DNA from: Streptoalloteichus hindustanus
GTDB taxonomy: Bacteria > Actinomycetota > Actinomycetes > Mycobacteriales > Pseudonocardiaceae
Assembly: GCF_900129375.1 (NCBI RefSeq)
Contig: NZ_FQVN01000002.1
Coordinates: 186,001-250,000, forward strand
DNA length: 64,000 nt
Reading direction: 5' to 3'
Shown here: positions 29,045 through 40,324 of the stretch, piece by piece
Layout of the letters: each line of letters opens with the position of its first letter
Position numbering within the stretch: position 1 is the first letter of the stretch
The notes under the pieces: model-generated
What the model saw: only the letters and a program-made list of their open reading frames with translations
What the model was told of the DNA's origin: nothing
The model's database searches: none
Position numbers and translations under genes: made by a program

Positions 29045-30693
29045 GCCTTGACCTCCTGCACAGCCTTGATGAGGTGGGACAGGCCGGCGATCCGGTCGGT
29101 CAGGTGCAGCCGCAGCACCGGACGCCCGTGCTCGGCCAGCACCTGGCCGTCGCCGAGCGCCTGCGCCCGCTGCAGCTCACCGAGCGTGTACGGCCGGCCC
29201 GGCACCGGCAGGTCCGCGTCGACCGCGCCGGTGACCTGCAGGAACACGCCGTTCTGGTGGCCGCCCTTGTGGTACTGCCCGGTGGAGTGCAGGAACCGCG
29301 GTCCCCACCCGAAGGTGGTCTGCACCCCGCAGCGCCGCGCCAGCTCGGTCCGCAGCAGCGCGATCGAGGCGTCGTCGATCCGGTCCAGGTACGCCTGCAC
29401 GGCCACGTAGCCGTGGTCGGGCGTGGCCGCGAGCAGCGCGCGCAGCGCGTCGGCCACGGTCGCCACGCCCGGCGAGAGCCAGGAGCCGCCCGAGGCGTAG
29501 ACCTCGACCGGGCCGTCGACCAGCGTCGGCGTGACCGCCGGGCCGGCGGGCGACTGCTCGTCCAGCAACGCGCGCGCGGCCTTCTTCGCGGCCTCCACGT
29601 CCGGCTGGTCGAACGGGTTGATCCCGAGCAGCCGGCCGACCAGGGCCGTGGCGTACTCCCACAGCAGGAACTGCCCGCCGAGCGAGCCGGTGGTGCTGAT
29701 CCGCGCGTCGCCCTGGGCGGGGCCGACCGCGACCGGGGTCGCGTCGTCGCGGGCGTCGGCGAAGCCCGGCGCGTCCGGGCCCTCGACCGCCACCGGGAGC
29801 AGGCCGGTGCCCTCCTTGCCGGTGGACTCGGCGATCAGCTGCTCGGCCCAGTCGGCGAAGCCGGTGATCCCGGAGCCGGTGTCGGCGAGCACGACCTTCT
29901 CCGCGCCGGTCGCGTGGGCCGCGCCCAGCGCCGCGGCGAGCCGGACCGCGGGGTTGTCGGCGTCGTCCGCGGCCAGCCGGCCGGCCGCCGCCGCGGCGTC
30001 GTCGAGCAGGCCGGCGATGTCGGCGCCGGCCAGCCCGGCCGGGACCAGGCCGAACGCGGTCAGCGCCGAGTAGCGGCCGCCCACGTGCGGGTCGGCCAGG
30101 AACACCTTGCGGTACCCGGCCTCCTCGGCCAGCGCCGCCAACGGCGAGCCCGGATCGGTCACCACCACGATGCGCGATCCTGCATCGATTCCGTCTTGTG
30201 CGAAAGCACTTTCGAAGATCCGGCGGTGGCTGTCGGTCTCGACGGTGGAGCCGGACTTGGACGACACCACGAGCACGGTGCGCCGAAGGTCGCCGGCCAG
30301 GGCCTCGGCGACCTGGCCGGGGTCGGTGGTGTCCAGCACGACCAGCGGCACGCCCGCGGTCGCGCAGATGACCTCGGGGGCCAGCGAGGAGCCGCCCATG
30401 CCGGCCAGCACGACCCGGTCCACGCCCTCGGCGCGCAGCTCGGCGGCCAGGGCGTCGATCTCGGCCAGCAGCGGCCGGGAGGTCTCGTGCAGCGTGGTCC
30501 ATGCCAGGCGGATCGACGCCTCGGGCTCGGCGTCCGGGCCCCAGAGGGTGGCGTCCTGGGTGGTCAGCCTGCTGGCGGCCCGCTCGCCGACCAACTGGTC
30601 GGCGAGCGGGGCCGCGTCAGCAGCGAGTCCACTGTGGACGATGTCGACGGCGATGGCGGCGTGCGACTCCGACGAGCGGATCTCGGTGCTCAT
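29041..30693 (-). CDS. pgi: Glucose-6-phosphate isomerase, actinobacterial type
   Basis: A 550-residue isomerase linking glycolysis and the pentose-phosphate route. It is the divergent form with two SIS-like domains found in high-GC actinomycetes: VVLAGMGGSSLAPEVI and TVLVVSSKSGSTVETDSHRRIF are sugar-phosphate-binding loops, and the C-terminal half carries the NPFDQPDVEAAKKAAR segment. ATG 30693 begins 6 bp after tal. An internal GTCCACAGTGGAC palindrome (30627-30639) matches one in pgk. Confidence 0.93.
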   Translation of the reverse strand: MSTEIRSSESHAAIAVDIVHSGLAADAAPLADQLVGERAASRLTTQDATLWGPDAEPEASIRLAWTTLHETSRPLLAEIDALAAELRAEGVDRVVLAGMGGSSLAPEVICATAGVPLVVLDTTDPGQVAEALAGDLRRTVLVVSSKSGSTVETDSHRRIFESAFAQDGIDAGSRIVVVTDPGSPLAALAEEAGYRKVFLADPHVGGRYSALTAFGLVPAGLAGADIAGLLDDAAAAAGRLAADDADNPAVRLAAALGAAHATGAEKVVLADTGSGITGFADWAEQLIAESTGKEGTGLLPVAVEGPDAPGFADARDDATPVAVGPAQGDARISTTGSLGGQFLLWEYATALVGRLLGINPFDQPDVEAAKKAARALLDEQSPAGPAVTPTLVDGPVEVYASGGSWLSPGVATVADALRALLAATPDHGYVAVQAYLDRIDDASIALLRTELARRCGVQTTFGWGPRFLHSTGQYHKGGHQNGVFLQVTGAVDADLPVPGRPYTLGELQRAQALGDGQVLAEHGRPVLRLHLTDRIAGLSHLIKAVQEVKA

Positions 30694-30699
30694 CCGGTT

Positions 30700-31812
30700 T
30701 CAGCCCTTCGTCCGGTCGAGCTGCTCGGTGACGGTCTCCAGGAGCTCGGCCCAGGACTTCTCGAACTTCTCCACGCCCTCGCGCTCCAGCACCGCGAACA
30801 CGTCGTCGAAGTCCACGCCGGCCTCGGTCAGCGCGTCGAAGACCTCCTGCGCCGCCTCGCCGCGGCCGGTGACGGTGTCGCCGGTGATCTCGCCGTGGTC
30901 GGCGACGGCGAGCAGCGTCTTCTCCGGCATGGTGTTCACCACGGCCGGGGCGACCAGCTCGTCCACGTAGCGGGTGTCGGAGTAGGCCGGGTCCTTCACG
31001 CCGGTGGAGGCCCACAGCGGGCGCTGCGGTCGGGCGCCGGCCTGGGCCAGCTCACGCCACCGCTGGCCGCCGAAGACCTCCTCGTAGGCGACGTAGGCGA
31101 GCCGGGCGTTGGCGATGGCGGCCTCGCCGCGCAGCGCCTCGGCCTCCGGCGTGCCCAGCTCGCCGATCCGCTTGTCGATCTCGGTGTCCACCCTGGACAC
31201 GAAGAACGACGCGACCGAGGCGATCTGGGACAGGTCGTGGCCATTGGCCCTGGCCTGCTCCAGACCGGCGAGGAAGGCGTCCATCACCGCGCGGTACCGC
31301 TCCACCGAGAAGATCAGCGTGACGTTGACGCTGATGCCCTCGGCCAGCACCCGGGTGATCGCCGGCAGGCCGGCGACGGTGGCCGGGATCTTCACCATCA
31401 GGTTCGGCCGGTCCACCGTCTTCCACAGGTCGAGCGCCTCGGCGACGGTGCGCTCGGTGTCGTGCGCCAGCCTCGGGTCCACCTCGATGGACACCCGGCC
31501 GTCCAGCCCCTCGGTCCGCTCCCAGGTGGCGCGGAACAGGTCGCAGGCGTTGCGCACGTCGGTCGTGGTGATCTCCCGCACGGCCTGGTCCACCGACGCG
31601 CCCCTGGCGGCCAGCTCCCGCACCTGCGGGTCGTAGGACTCGCCCTTGGACAGGGCGGCGGCGAAGATCGTCGGGTTCGTCGTCACGCCGACGACGTGCT
31701 GGTCGCGCACGAGCGCGGCCAGGTTGCCCGACTCCAGCCGCTCCCTGGACAGGTCGTCGAGCCAGATCGAGACACCGGCCTCGCTCAGCGCGGCCAGTCG
31801 GTTGTTGCTCAC
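30700..31812 (-). CDS. tal: Transaldolase
   Basis: A 370-residue transaldolase transferring the dihydroxyacetone unit in the non-oxidative pentose-phosphate branch. Conserved stretches are [43 protein letters not shown] with the Schiff-base lysine, [23 protein letters not shown] and [21 protein letters not shown] 31812 is preferred because GAGGGA lies 9 nt upstream; the stop of tkt is 14 nt before the start. Confidence 0.96.
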   Translation of the reverse strand: MSNNRLAALSEAGVSIWLDDLSRERLESGNLAALVRDQHVVGVTTNPTIFAAALSKGESYDPQVRELAARGASVDQAVREITTTDVRNACDLFRATWERTEGLDGRVSIEVDPRLAHDTERTVAEALDLWKTVDRPNLMVKIPATVAGLPAITRVLAEGISVNVTLIFSVERYRAVMDAFLAGLEQARANGHDLSQIASVASFFVSRVDTEIDKRIGELGTPEAEALRGEAAIANARLAYVAYEEVFGGQRWRELAQAGARPQRPLWASTGVKDPAYSDTRYVDELVAPAVVNTMPEKTLLAVADHGEITGDTVTGRGEAAQEVFDALTEAGVDFDDVFAVLEREGVEKFEKSWAELLETVTEQLDRTKG

Positions 31813-31825
31813 GTCAGTCACTCCC

Positions 31826-33922
<2,097 letters not shown>

Positions 33923-34205
33923 GGACGCTGCTCCCACTTCAGTTGATTCGCGGGGGGCGTGGACGACGTACGAGGGGGATGTCGTCGTCCGGCCCGTCCC
34001 GCTGGTTCTCCCTCGTCCGCGGGTCAGCCTAGTCCGGGTCCGCTGATCGCGTGATCCGCACGCCACCACCCACGCGGGGCGAAGCACCCCGGCGGGTGGA
34101 TGGTTGAGTAGTGCGACTACCATTCCCCACGGCCCACTGTCCAGGGTCGACACCCGAACCGACGAGGAGTCCCATGCCGCCGGTGAGCGCTGCGCGGGGG
34201 GCGCT

Positions 34206-35141
34206 GTGAGCACCGCCGTCGAGCTGCCCACAGCCTCCCGAGCCCGCACCCCGGGCGATCTGCTCCGGGCGTACGTGGGCTTGGTCAAGCCGCGGGTCAT
34301 CGAGCTGTTGCTGGTGACCACCATCCCGGCGATGTTGTTGGCCCAGCGCGGACTTCCGCCGCTCGGGACCTTCTTCGCCACCCTGGTGGGCGGCATCATG
34401 GCCGCCGGCAGCGCGAACGCGTTGAACTGCGTCGCCGACGCCGATATCGACTCGGTGATGAAACGCACGAAGGTGCGGCCGCTGCCCAAGCACAGCGTGA
34501 GCACGCGCCACGCGCTGGTGTTCGGGCTGGTGCTCGGCGTCGCGTCCTTCGTGTTCCTGTGGGCGACCACGAACCTGCTGGCCGGCGTGCTGGCCGTGGC
34601 CACGATCCTGTTCTACGTCCTCGTCTACACCCTGGTGCTCAAGCGCCGGACGGCGCAGAACGTGGTGTGGGGCGGCGCGGCGGGCTGCATGCCGGTGGTG
34701 ATCGGCTGGTCGGCGGTCACCGGCACCGTGGAGTGGCCGGCGCTGGTGATGTTCGGCATCGTCTTCTTCTGGACGCCGCCGCACACCTGGGCGCTGGCCA
34801 CGAAGTTCAAGGACGACTACCGCAGGGCCGGCGTGCCGATGCTGCCGGTCGTCGCGACCCCGGTCCAGGTGACCCGGCAGATCGTGCTCTACACGTGGGC
34901 GACGGTGCTGTGGTCGCTGCTGCTGGTGCCGGCCACGAGCTGGCTCTACGCGGTCTCCGCCGTGGTCGCCGGCGCCTGGTTCCTGGTGGTGGCCCACCGG
35001 CTGCACGCCGCCACGAAGCGCGGGGCGAAGACCAACCCGATGAAGCTGTTCCACCTCTCGAACACGTACCTGATGCTGGTGTGCGTGGGGATGTCGGTGG
35101 ACTCGCTGCTCGGCTGGCCGGCCCTCGGCTGGCCCTTCTGA
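34206..35141 (+). CDS. ctaB: Protohaem IX farnesyltransferase (haem O synthase)
   Basis: A 311-residue membrane prenyltransferase that converts haem B to haem O for cytochrome oxidase. It has about eight to nine membrane helices and the UbiA-family aspartate motifs: [20 protein letters not shown] after helix 2 and [14 protein letters not shown] in the second loop. Haem A synthase (ctaA) lies 5 kb downstream. GTG 34206 is chosen because the family start is close to [31 protein letters not shown]; the frame is open further upstream. Divergent from tkt, as in mycobacteria. Confidence 0.95.
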   Translation: MSTAVELPTASRARTPGDLLRAYVGLVKPRVIELLLVTTIPAMLLAQRGLPPLGTFFATLVGGIMAAGSANALNCVADADIDSVMKRTKVRPLPKHSVSTRHALVFGLVLGVASFVFLWATTNLLAGVLAVATILFYVLVYTLVLKRRTAQNVVWGGAAGCMPVVIGWSAVTGTVEWPALVMFGIVFFWTPPHTWALATKFKDDYRRAGVPMLPVVATPVQVTRQIVLYTWATVLWSLLLVPATSWLYAVSAVVAGAWFLVVAHRLHAATKRGAKTNPMKLFHLSNTYLMLVCVGMSVDSLLGWPALGWPF

Positions 35142-35165
35142 GTCCTCCGCGAGACCTGAAACAAC

Positions 35166-35203
35166 CCAGGGGGCCTTCCGTCACATGACGGAAGGCCCCC
35201 TGG
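35166..35203. terminator. Bidirectional terminator between ctaB and qor
   Basis: CCAGGGGGCCTTCCGTCA (35166-35183) pairs perfectly with TGACGGAAGGCCCCCTGG (35186-35203), an 18-bp stem, followed by TGGTTTT on the plus strand. It lies midway between the convergent ctaB and quinone oxidoreductase genes. Confidence 0.93.
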
Positions 35204-35231
35204 TGGTTTTCCCGGTGATCAGACCTGGAGA

Positions 35232-36206
35232 TCAGCGGGGGAGGAGCACGAGCTTGCCGGTCGTGCGCCGACCCTGGAGGTCGGCGTGGGCGGTGGCCGC
35301 CTCGGCCAGCGGGTAGCGGTGCCCGACGCGGATGGTCAGCGTCCCCTCGGCGATGGCCCGGAACACGTCCCCGGCCCGCCAGGTCAGCTCCTCCCTGGAC
35401 GCGACGTGGTGCTTGAGGGTCGGCCGGGTGAGGAACACCGACCCCGCGGCGTTGAGCCGCTGCGGGTCCACCGGCGGCACCGGCCCGCTGGCCGCCCCGA
35501 ACAGCGCCAGGACGCCCCGGGGCCGCAGGCTCGCCAGGCTGGCGTCGAAGGTGGTCGCGCCGACCCCGTCGTACACCGCGGCGACGCCCGCGCCGTCGGT
35601 CAGGCGGCGCACCTCGGCGGCCAGGTCGTCCGTCTCGGTGTACCGGATCACCTCGTCGGCGCCCGCCTCCCGCGCCAGCCGCTCCTTCTCCTCGGTGGAG
35701 ACGGTGCCGATCACCCGGCCGCCCAGCGCCTTCACGAACTGGGTCAGCGCCAGGCCCATCCCGCCGGCGGCGGCGTGCACCAGCACCGCGTCGCCCTGCC
35801 GCACCGGGTAGGTGGAGTGGGTCAGGTAGTGCGCGGTCATCCCCTGCAACAACGCGCCGCCCGCGATCTCCAGGTCCACCCCGTCCGGCACCGCGATCGC
35901 GTCGCTGACCGGCACCACCGCGTGCTCGGCGTAGCTGCCGAGCGTGTTGCCCCAGGCCACCCGGTCGCCCACCGCGAACTCCGTGACGCCCTCGCCGACC
36001 GCGACGACGCGGCCGGCGCCCTCCAGCCCCGGTGTGAACGGCAGCGGCAGCGGGTACGCGCCGGTCCGGTGGTAGGTGTCGATGTAGTTGACCCCGGCCG
36101 CGGCCACCTCGACCAGCACCTCGCCGGCGCCCGGCGTCGGCGCGTCGACCTCGGCCGACTCCAGCACCTCGGGACCGCCGTGGGACCGCACCACCACTGC
36201 CCGCAT
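35232..36206 (-). CDS. qor: NADPH:quinone oxidoreductase (zinc-free MDR family)
   Basis: A 324-residue medium-chain reductase of the zeta-crystallin/QOR class. The N-terminal GroES-like domain has GVNYIDTYHRTGAYP and FTPGLEGAGRVVAVGEGV without the zinc ligands of alcohol dehydrogenases; the nucleotide-binding loop is VLVHAAAGGMGLALTQFVKALG. Expected to reduce quinones with NADPH. ATG 36206 opens a single-gene unit convergent with ctaB; the same neighbour occurs in mycobacteria (Rv1454c). Confidence 0.93.
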   Translation of the reverse strand: MRAVVVRSHGGPEVLESAEVDAPTPGAGEVLVEVAAAGVNYIDTYHRTGAYPLPLPFTPGLEGAGRVVAVGEGVTEFAVGDRVAWGNTLGSYAEHAVVPVSDAIAVPDGVDLEIAGGALLQGMTAHYLTHSTYPVRQGDAVLVHAAAGGMGLALTQFVKALGGRVIGTVSTEEKERLAREAGADEVIRYTETDDLAAEVRRLTDGAGVAAVYDGVGATTFDASLASLRPRGVLALFGAASGPVPPVDPQRLNAAGSVFLTRPTLKHHVASREELTWRAGDVFRAIAEGTLTIRVGHRYPLAEAATAHADLQGRRTTGKLVLLPR

Positions 36207-36349
36207 CGGGCCTCCTCACCGCTCGTGATCGTCTCGCCTGTCGTCCTGTCCGGCACAACATCCACTCGCCCCCGGGCTGTTCCCGGCTGACAGGTGATCG
36301 GCTCCGGCTTTGTCGACCATCGCGGCTACTCGCGGGTTAGGCTCCGCTC

Positions 36350-36658
36350 GTGTCTGATCAGACTGCCGCCAGCCAGCCCCCCGCCGCCCCCGCGTCGGCG
36401 GTGAACGCGGCCCGCCGGTTCGTCGCCGAGCACGGCAGGACCGGCCGCGCCGTGGTCCAGTACCTGGGGCGCAAGGGCGCCCGCGTCACCCTGGTCGGCG
36501 AGGACGGCGCGCTCGGCGACGTCGTCGTGGCCGACGTGGCGACCGGTGAGGCCGTCGTCGCCGCCGTGGAGGGCCTGGAGCTGACCGGCTGGGACCTGGA
36601 GACCACCGCCCAGGTCAAGATCGGGCCGCGGCACCGGCACCGGATGGCCGGGCGGTGA
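36350..36658 (+). CDS. Small hypothetical protein paired with an ATP-grasp gene
   Basis: A 102-residue cytoplasmic protein of unknown function. The first 20 residues are Ala/Pro-rich; the core (VNAARRFVAEHGRTGRAVVQYLGRKGARVTLVGEDGALGDVVVADV) alternates helix and strand and ends with a basic HRHRMAGR tail. GTG 36350 has TAGGCT ending 6 nt before it and no ribosome site, suggesting a leaderless mRNA. The stop overlaps the next start (GTGA), so the two proteins are probably functionally linked. Confidence 0.8.
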   Translation: MSDQTAASQPPAAPASAVNAARRFVAEHGRTGRAVVQYLGRKGARVTLVGEDGALGDVVVADVATGEAVVAAVEGLELTGWDLETTAQVKIGPRHRHRMAGR

Positions 36659-37527
36659 GCCGTCCTCGCGTCCTGCTCGCGACCTGTGCGGCGATGCCCG
36701 TCTCCGAGCCCGACGACGCCGGTTTGCCGGCCGCGTTGGCGGAGGTGGGCGTCGACGCCGCGTTCGCGCCGTGGGACGACGAGGACGCCGGCTTCGCCGA
36801 GGCCGACCTGGTGGTGATCCGCGCGACCTGGGACTACACCCTGCGCCGCAAGGAGTTCCTCGCCTGGTGCGACTCGGTGCCGCGCCTGGCGAACCGGGCG
36901 GACGTGGTGCGGTGGAACACCGACAAGTCCTACCTCGTCGACCTCGCGGCCGACGGGGTGGCGGTGGTGCCCACCGAGCTCGTCCCGCCGGGCGCTGTCC
37001 CGGACTGGCCGGACGTCGAGGTCGTGGTGAAGCCGGCGGTCGGCGCCGGTTCGCGCGGCACGCGCCGGTTCGCCCCCGACCAGCGGGCGCTGGCCGAGAG
37101 CCACCTGGCCGAGCTGCACACCGACCGCGGTCTCGCGCTCGTGCAGCCCTACCAGCCGGCGGTGGCCGCCGAGGGGGAGACCTCGCTGGTCTACCTGGGC
37201 GGCGTCTACTCGCACTCGTTCCACAAGGGACCGATGCTGGGCGACGCGACGTCCGGCCCGTACCTCGCGGAGCGGCTGACGGCGACCACGCCGACGGCGG
37301 AGCAGCGCGAGCTGGCCGAGAACACCCTGGACGCGGTGGCGGCCCGGTTCGGGCTGCGTCGCGGCGACCTCGTGTCCGCGCGGGTCGACGTGCTGCGGGG
37401 GGCCGACGGCCGACAGCTCCTGCTGGAGCTGGAGTTGATCGAGCCCTCGTTGGGCTTCGGCCAGACCGGGCCGGAGGCGCCCGCCCGGTACGCCTCGGCG
37501 GTCCGCCTCGCGCTGTCCGCGCTCTGA
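36655..37527 (+). CDS. ATP-grasp domain protein
   Basis: A 290-residue ATP-grasp-like enzyme, expected to form an amide or related bond by way of an acyl phosphate; the substrate is unknown. Features are the N-terminal PreATP-grasp-like part (VVIRATWDYTLRRKEFLAWC), VEVVVKPAVGAGSRGTRRF as the ATP-binding loop, VQPYQPAVAAEGETSLVYLGGVYSHSFHKGP, and a C-terminal LLLELELIEPSLGF metal-binding segment. Similar proteins are annotated as RimK-like or 'glutathione synthetase-like'. Translationally coupled to the small upstream gene. Confidence 0.85.
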   Translation: MSRPRVLLATCAAMPVSEPDDAGLPAALAEVGVDAAFAPWDDEDAGFAEADLVVIRATWDYTLRRKEFLAWCDSVPRLANRADVVRWNTDKSYLVDLAADGVAVVPTELVPPGAVPDWPDVEVVVKPAVGAGSRGTRRFAPDQRALAESHLAELHTDRGLALVQPYQPAVAAEGETSLVYLGGVYSHSFHKGPMLGDATSGPYLAERLTATTPTAEQRELAENTLDAVAARFGLRRGDLVSARVDVLRGADGRQLLLELELIEPSLGFGQTGPEAPARYASAVRLALSAL

Positions 37528-37550
37528 CCCCGATCCCAGCTCGGCCGCCC

Positions 37551-38540
37551 TCAGGTGTGACGGGCCGCTGGTTGGGCGGCGGGCTGCGGGGCTGGTTGCT
37601 GGATCGGAGTTGGCTGCTGGGCCGGAGCTGGTTGCTGGACCGCCGGCGTTCCCCGGGGATTCGGGGCTGACGGCGACGCCGGAGGTCCGGCGGTGGGCTG
37701 GGGTGGCGGCGCGCTCGGGGCGGGGGAGGAGCCGGGGGCTGGCGTGACGGGCTGAGGCTGTGCGCTCGCCGTCCCGGCGGGTGAACTCGGGGAACCAGGC
37801 TCGGGCTGGGCCGGCGGAGGGTTCGTTGGGGTTGGTTGTGGGGCCTCGGGAGCGGCGGGGGCCGCCGGCGGTTCGGGAACTGGTTGGGGCGCCGGGGTGT
37901 CCGCGCCCGGGCTCTCGGCGGTGTCGGGGGCCGGAGTGCCGGCGGTGCCCTGCGCGGGCGCCGGGGACTGGACGACATCGGGCTGGGGCGCGGGCTCGGT
38001 GTCCGAAGTGGACTGTGGCTCCGGTGCGCCGGGGTCGGTCTGGTCCGCTGGCGGCTCCGAGCTGGGCTGGGGTTCGGCCGAACCACCGACGGGTTGGGGC
38101 TCGGGCTGGGGCTGGGGTTGGGGCTCGGGTTCTGGCTGGGGTTGCTCGGCGGCCGGCTCCGGCTGCCTGTCCGGCTGGTCGGCCGCGGGCTCCGCGCTCT
38201 GGGGCTCCGGCTTGGGCGCCAGGGCCTCCTTGTCCACATAGGACGAGTCCTGCAGTTCCAGGAAGGTCTTCTCCTGTCTTCCCTTCGTCCAGGCGTTGCA
38301 GCGGACCCAGCCGTCCTCGTCGGGGCAGAAGCCGCCGCTGACCGTCCGCGAGGTGCGCTCGACGCATCCCTCGTGGTAGCCGTCGACCAGGTACACGTTG
38401 TTGCGGTCGACCTCGACGTAGCGCGCCGCGTCCGGCGAGACGTGGACGCATTCGGGCCGCGCCGCCGCCGAGGGCGTCACGAGCAGGGCGGGCGCGACGG
38501 CCAGACCAACCGCGACCGAGCCCGCGAGCTTCCCCCGCAT
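37551..38540 (-). CDS. Secreted cysteine-containing protein with a long Pro/Gln/Glu/Ala-rich tail
   Basis: A 329-residue exported protein of no known family. Residues 1-27 form a signal peptide ending SAAA. Residues 28-105 are a small domain with four cysteines (ECVHVS, GCVERTS, FCPDEDG, RCNAW). From about residue 110 to the end the sequence is low complexity, mostly Pro, Gln, Glu and Ala (PEPQPQPQPEPQP-like), probably an extended stalk across the cell wall. There is no LPXTG or membrane anchor. Convergent with the ATP-grasp gene, 23 bp away. Confidence 0.8.
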   Translation of the reverse strand: MRGKLAGSVAVGLAVAPALLVTPSAAARPECVHVSPDAARYVEVDRNNVYLVDGYHEGCVERTSRTVSGGFCPDEDGWVRCNAWTKGRQEKTFLELQDSSYVDKEALAPKPEPQSAEPAADQPDRQPEPAAEQPQPEPEPQPQPQPEPQPVGGSAEPQPSSEPPADQTDPGAPEPQSTSDTEPAPQPDVVQSPAPAQGTAGTPAPDTAESPGADTPAPQPVPEPPAAPAAPEAPQPTPTNPPPAQPEPGSPSSPAGTASAQPQPVTPAPGSSPAPSAPPPQPTAGPPASPSAPNPRGTPAVQQPAPAQQPTPIQQPAPQPAAQPAARHT

Positions 38541-38631
38541 GAATTCCTCCGATCCTGGGTGAGCCAGACACGGATCGGACGGGCCACTCGTGATCTTGAG
38601 GCGCGGTCGCGATCTCCCACCCGAAGGGGGG

Positions 38632-39390
38632 TCACGCCGAGAGGAGCGAGTACACGTCGCCCTCGCGGGCGCAGTGCGTGCGGCCCCCGAAGGCCACCTC
38701 GGCGCGCCGCGTGGCCTCCCCTGGGGTGAGCGACGGGCCGACGTGGGTGACGACGAGGCGGCCGGCGCCGGCGCGGCGCGCGGTCTCTCCCGCGTCCTCC
38801 GGGGTGCAGTGCCAGCGGGGCTCGCCGGCCGGCCAGGTGCTGGAGTCGGCCTCGCAGAGCAGCAGGTCGACGCCCCTGGCCAGGTCCTCCAGCGCCGCGC
38901 ACGGGCCGGTGTCGCCGGAGTAGGCCAGGCTGCGCCCGCCGTGCTCGGCGCGCAGCCCGAACGCCGGCAGGCCGTGCTCCACCGCGCGACTGGTCAGCCG
39001 CAGCCCGGCCAGGTCGACCTCGTGCCCGTCGTGCAGCTCGTGCACCTCGAACACCCGCTTCATCGGGTTGGGCTGACCGCTGGCGAGGAAGGCCTCCATG
39101 CGCTCGGCCCAGCCGGGCGGCCCGAAGACCGGGATCGGCGCGGCGGGGGACAGGTCGGCGAAGGCCAGGGCGTAGTAGGCGGTCAGCAGGTCGGCGGTGT
39201 GGTCGGCGTGCGTGTGCGACAGCCAGACCGCCGAGAGCTGGTCGGGTCGGAGGTGGCGTTGGAGGTTCGCCAGAGTGCCCGGTCCGGCGTCCACCCAGAC
39301 GGTGGTCCCGGCCGCGCGCAGGAGGTACCCGGAACAGGCCTGGTCCGGCCGGGGGTAGGGCGTCGCCGTGCCCAGGACCACCAGTTCCAT
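38632..39390 (-). CDS. Metallo-beta-lactamase-fold hydrolase (RNase Z/PhnP-like)
   Basis: A 252-residue metallo-hydrolase. The metal-binding LSHTHADHTADL motif, later SRAVEHGLPAFG, and YSGDTGPCAALEDLARGVDLLLCEA give the five-His/two-Asp set of the fold. The architecture resembles RNase Z/ElaC or cyclic-phosphodiesterase (PhnP) relatives; true RNase Z is not demonstrated. ATG 39390 follows GAGG by 6 nt. The upstream gap contains the second 55-bp repeat and DnaA-box cluster. Confidence 0.9.
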   Translation of the reverse strand: MELVVLGTATPYPRPDQACSGYLLRAAGTTVWVDAGPGTLANLQRHLRPDQLSAVWLSHTHADHTADLLTAYYALAFADLSPAAPIPVFGPPGWAERMEAFLASGQPNPMKRVFEVHELHDGHEVDLAGLRLTSRAVEHGLPAFGLRAEHGGRSLAYSGDTGPCAALEDLARGVDLLLCEADSSTWPAGEPRWHCTPEDAGETARRAGAGRLVVTHVGPSLTPGEATRRAEVAFGGRTHCAREGDVYSLLSA

Positions 39391-39525
39391 GCCCACCTCA
39401 CGCGTTCTTCCACGACCGGGTGAGGGAGAAGGTAACCAGCGGGTCACCCCGTTGTCGATCTTCCTGGTTCTGGCTCTGCCCCTGGTCAGCTCTGGCTCTG
39501 GCCCGCGTCCGCGCGCCGTCCGCTC

Positions 39526-39580
39526 TCCCAGGACAGCCCCCACCCGCCCTGGGGGGCGAGCCCCGCTCCAGCCTATCGGC
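39526..39580. repeat. 55-bp dispersed repeat, copy 2
   Basis: Matches 1460-1514 at 54 of 55 positions. It lies in the 402-bp gap between the divergent metallo-hydrolase and MarR-like genes. The next DnaA-like box starts 34 nt after the repeat, exactly as in copy 1, although the intervening 34 nt are unrelated. Confidence 0.85.
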
Positions 39581-39614
39581 TCCCCGCGCCGCGCTCCACG
39601 GGCAAAGCGTCGCC

Positions 39615-39695
39615 TGTGGACAACTGCCCCGGAACCCGGCCCGCGTTCACCCGACGATCGGGTTGTTGTGGACAGGATCACGGGTCTGTGGACAA
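39615..39695. promoter_or_regulatory. Second cluster of DnaA-box-like sites
   Basis: TGTGGACAA occurs at 39615-39623 and 39687-39695, with a one-mismatch copy TGTGGACAG at 39667-39675, all in the same orientation as the first cluster. It ends about 100 bp before the MarR-like gene. The rest of the gap (39391-39525 and 39696-39792) has no gene. Confidence 0.55.
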
Positions 39696-39792
39696 CTTCC
39701 CCTGTTGATCACATGGTGCACCCTGGTTAGTCTGCGGTTTCAGTGTCCACTGAAAAGTGGGTCAAGGGCCCACCGGAGCAGAGGGAGCGGCC

Positions 39793-40263
39793 ATGGCGCG
39801 GGAAGACCTGCTGGCGTCCTGGGTTGAGCACTTCGCGATGACCTTCGAGCGGGACGGCCTACCGCTCATCGCCGGCCGCATCCTCGGGTACCTGCTGGTC
39901 TGCAACCCACCCGAGCGCACGGCCGCCGAGCTGTCCGCCGCGCTGGAGGCGAGCAGCGGTTCGATCAGCACCAACCTGCGCCTGCTCGGCGGCAACGGCC
40001 TGGTGCGGAAGATGACCCGCCGGGGCCGGCTCGCCGCCCTGTACCGGGTGGACGAGCAGCGCTGGGTGGACTTCGTGCAGGGCCGGCTGGAGGCGATCGC
40101 CGGCGTCCGCGAGCTCACCGCCGGCGGTCTGCGCCTGATGTCGGGCGACCCCGAGCGGGCCGAGCGGCTCCGGACGGTCGACGAGGTCTACGGCTCGCTG
40201 TCCGGCGCGCTCGACGACCTCCGGCGGCGGCTCCAGCACACCCGCGACGCTCAGCGCGCCTGA
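39793..40263 (+). CDS. MarR/GbsR-family transcriptional regulator
   Basis: A 156-residue winged-helix regulator. The helix-turn-helix lies at about residues 28-72 (RILGYLLVCNPPERTAAELSAALEASSGSISTNLRLLGGNGLVRKMTRRGRL), with flanking helices for dimerisation as in GbsR-type proteins. Similar proteins often control a neighbouring transporter; the nearest here is the ABC pair at 41436-43293, but ctaA lies between on the other strand, so the target is not clear. GAGGGAG precedes ATG 39793. Confidence 0.85.
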   Translation: MAREDLLASWVEHFAMTFERDGLPLIAGRILGYLLVCNPPERTAAELSAALEASSGSISTNLRLLGGNGLVRKMTRRGRLAALYRVDEQRWVDFVQGRLEAIAGVRELTAGGLRLMSGDPERAERLRTVDEVYGSLSGALDDLRRRLQHTRDAQRA

Positions 40264-40324
40264 CCACCGCGCCCCAGGGTTTCACCGCCCCGGGATCACC
40301 GCGCCTCAGGCCACCGCTGGTGTC

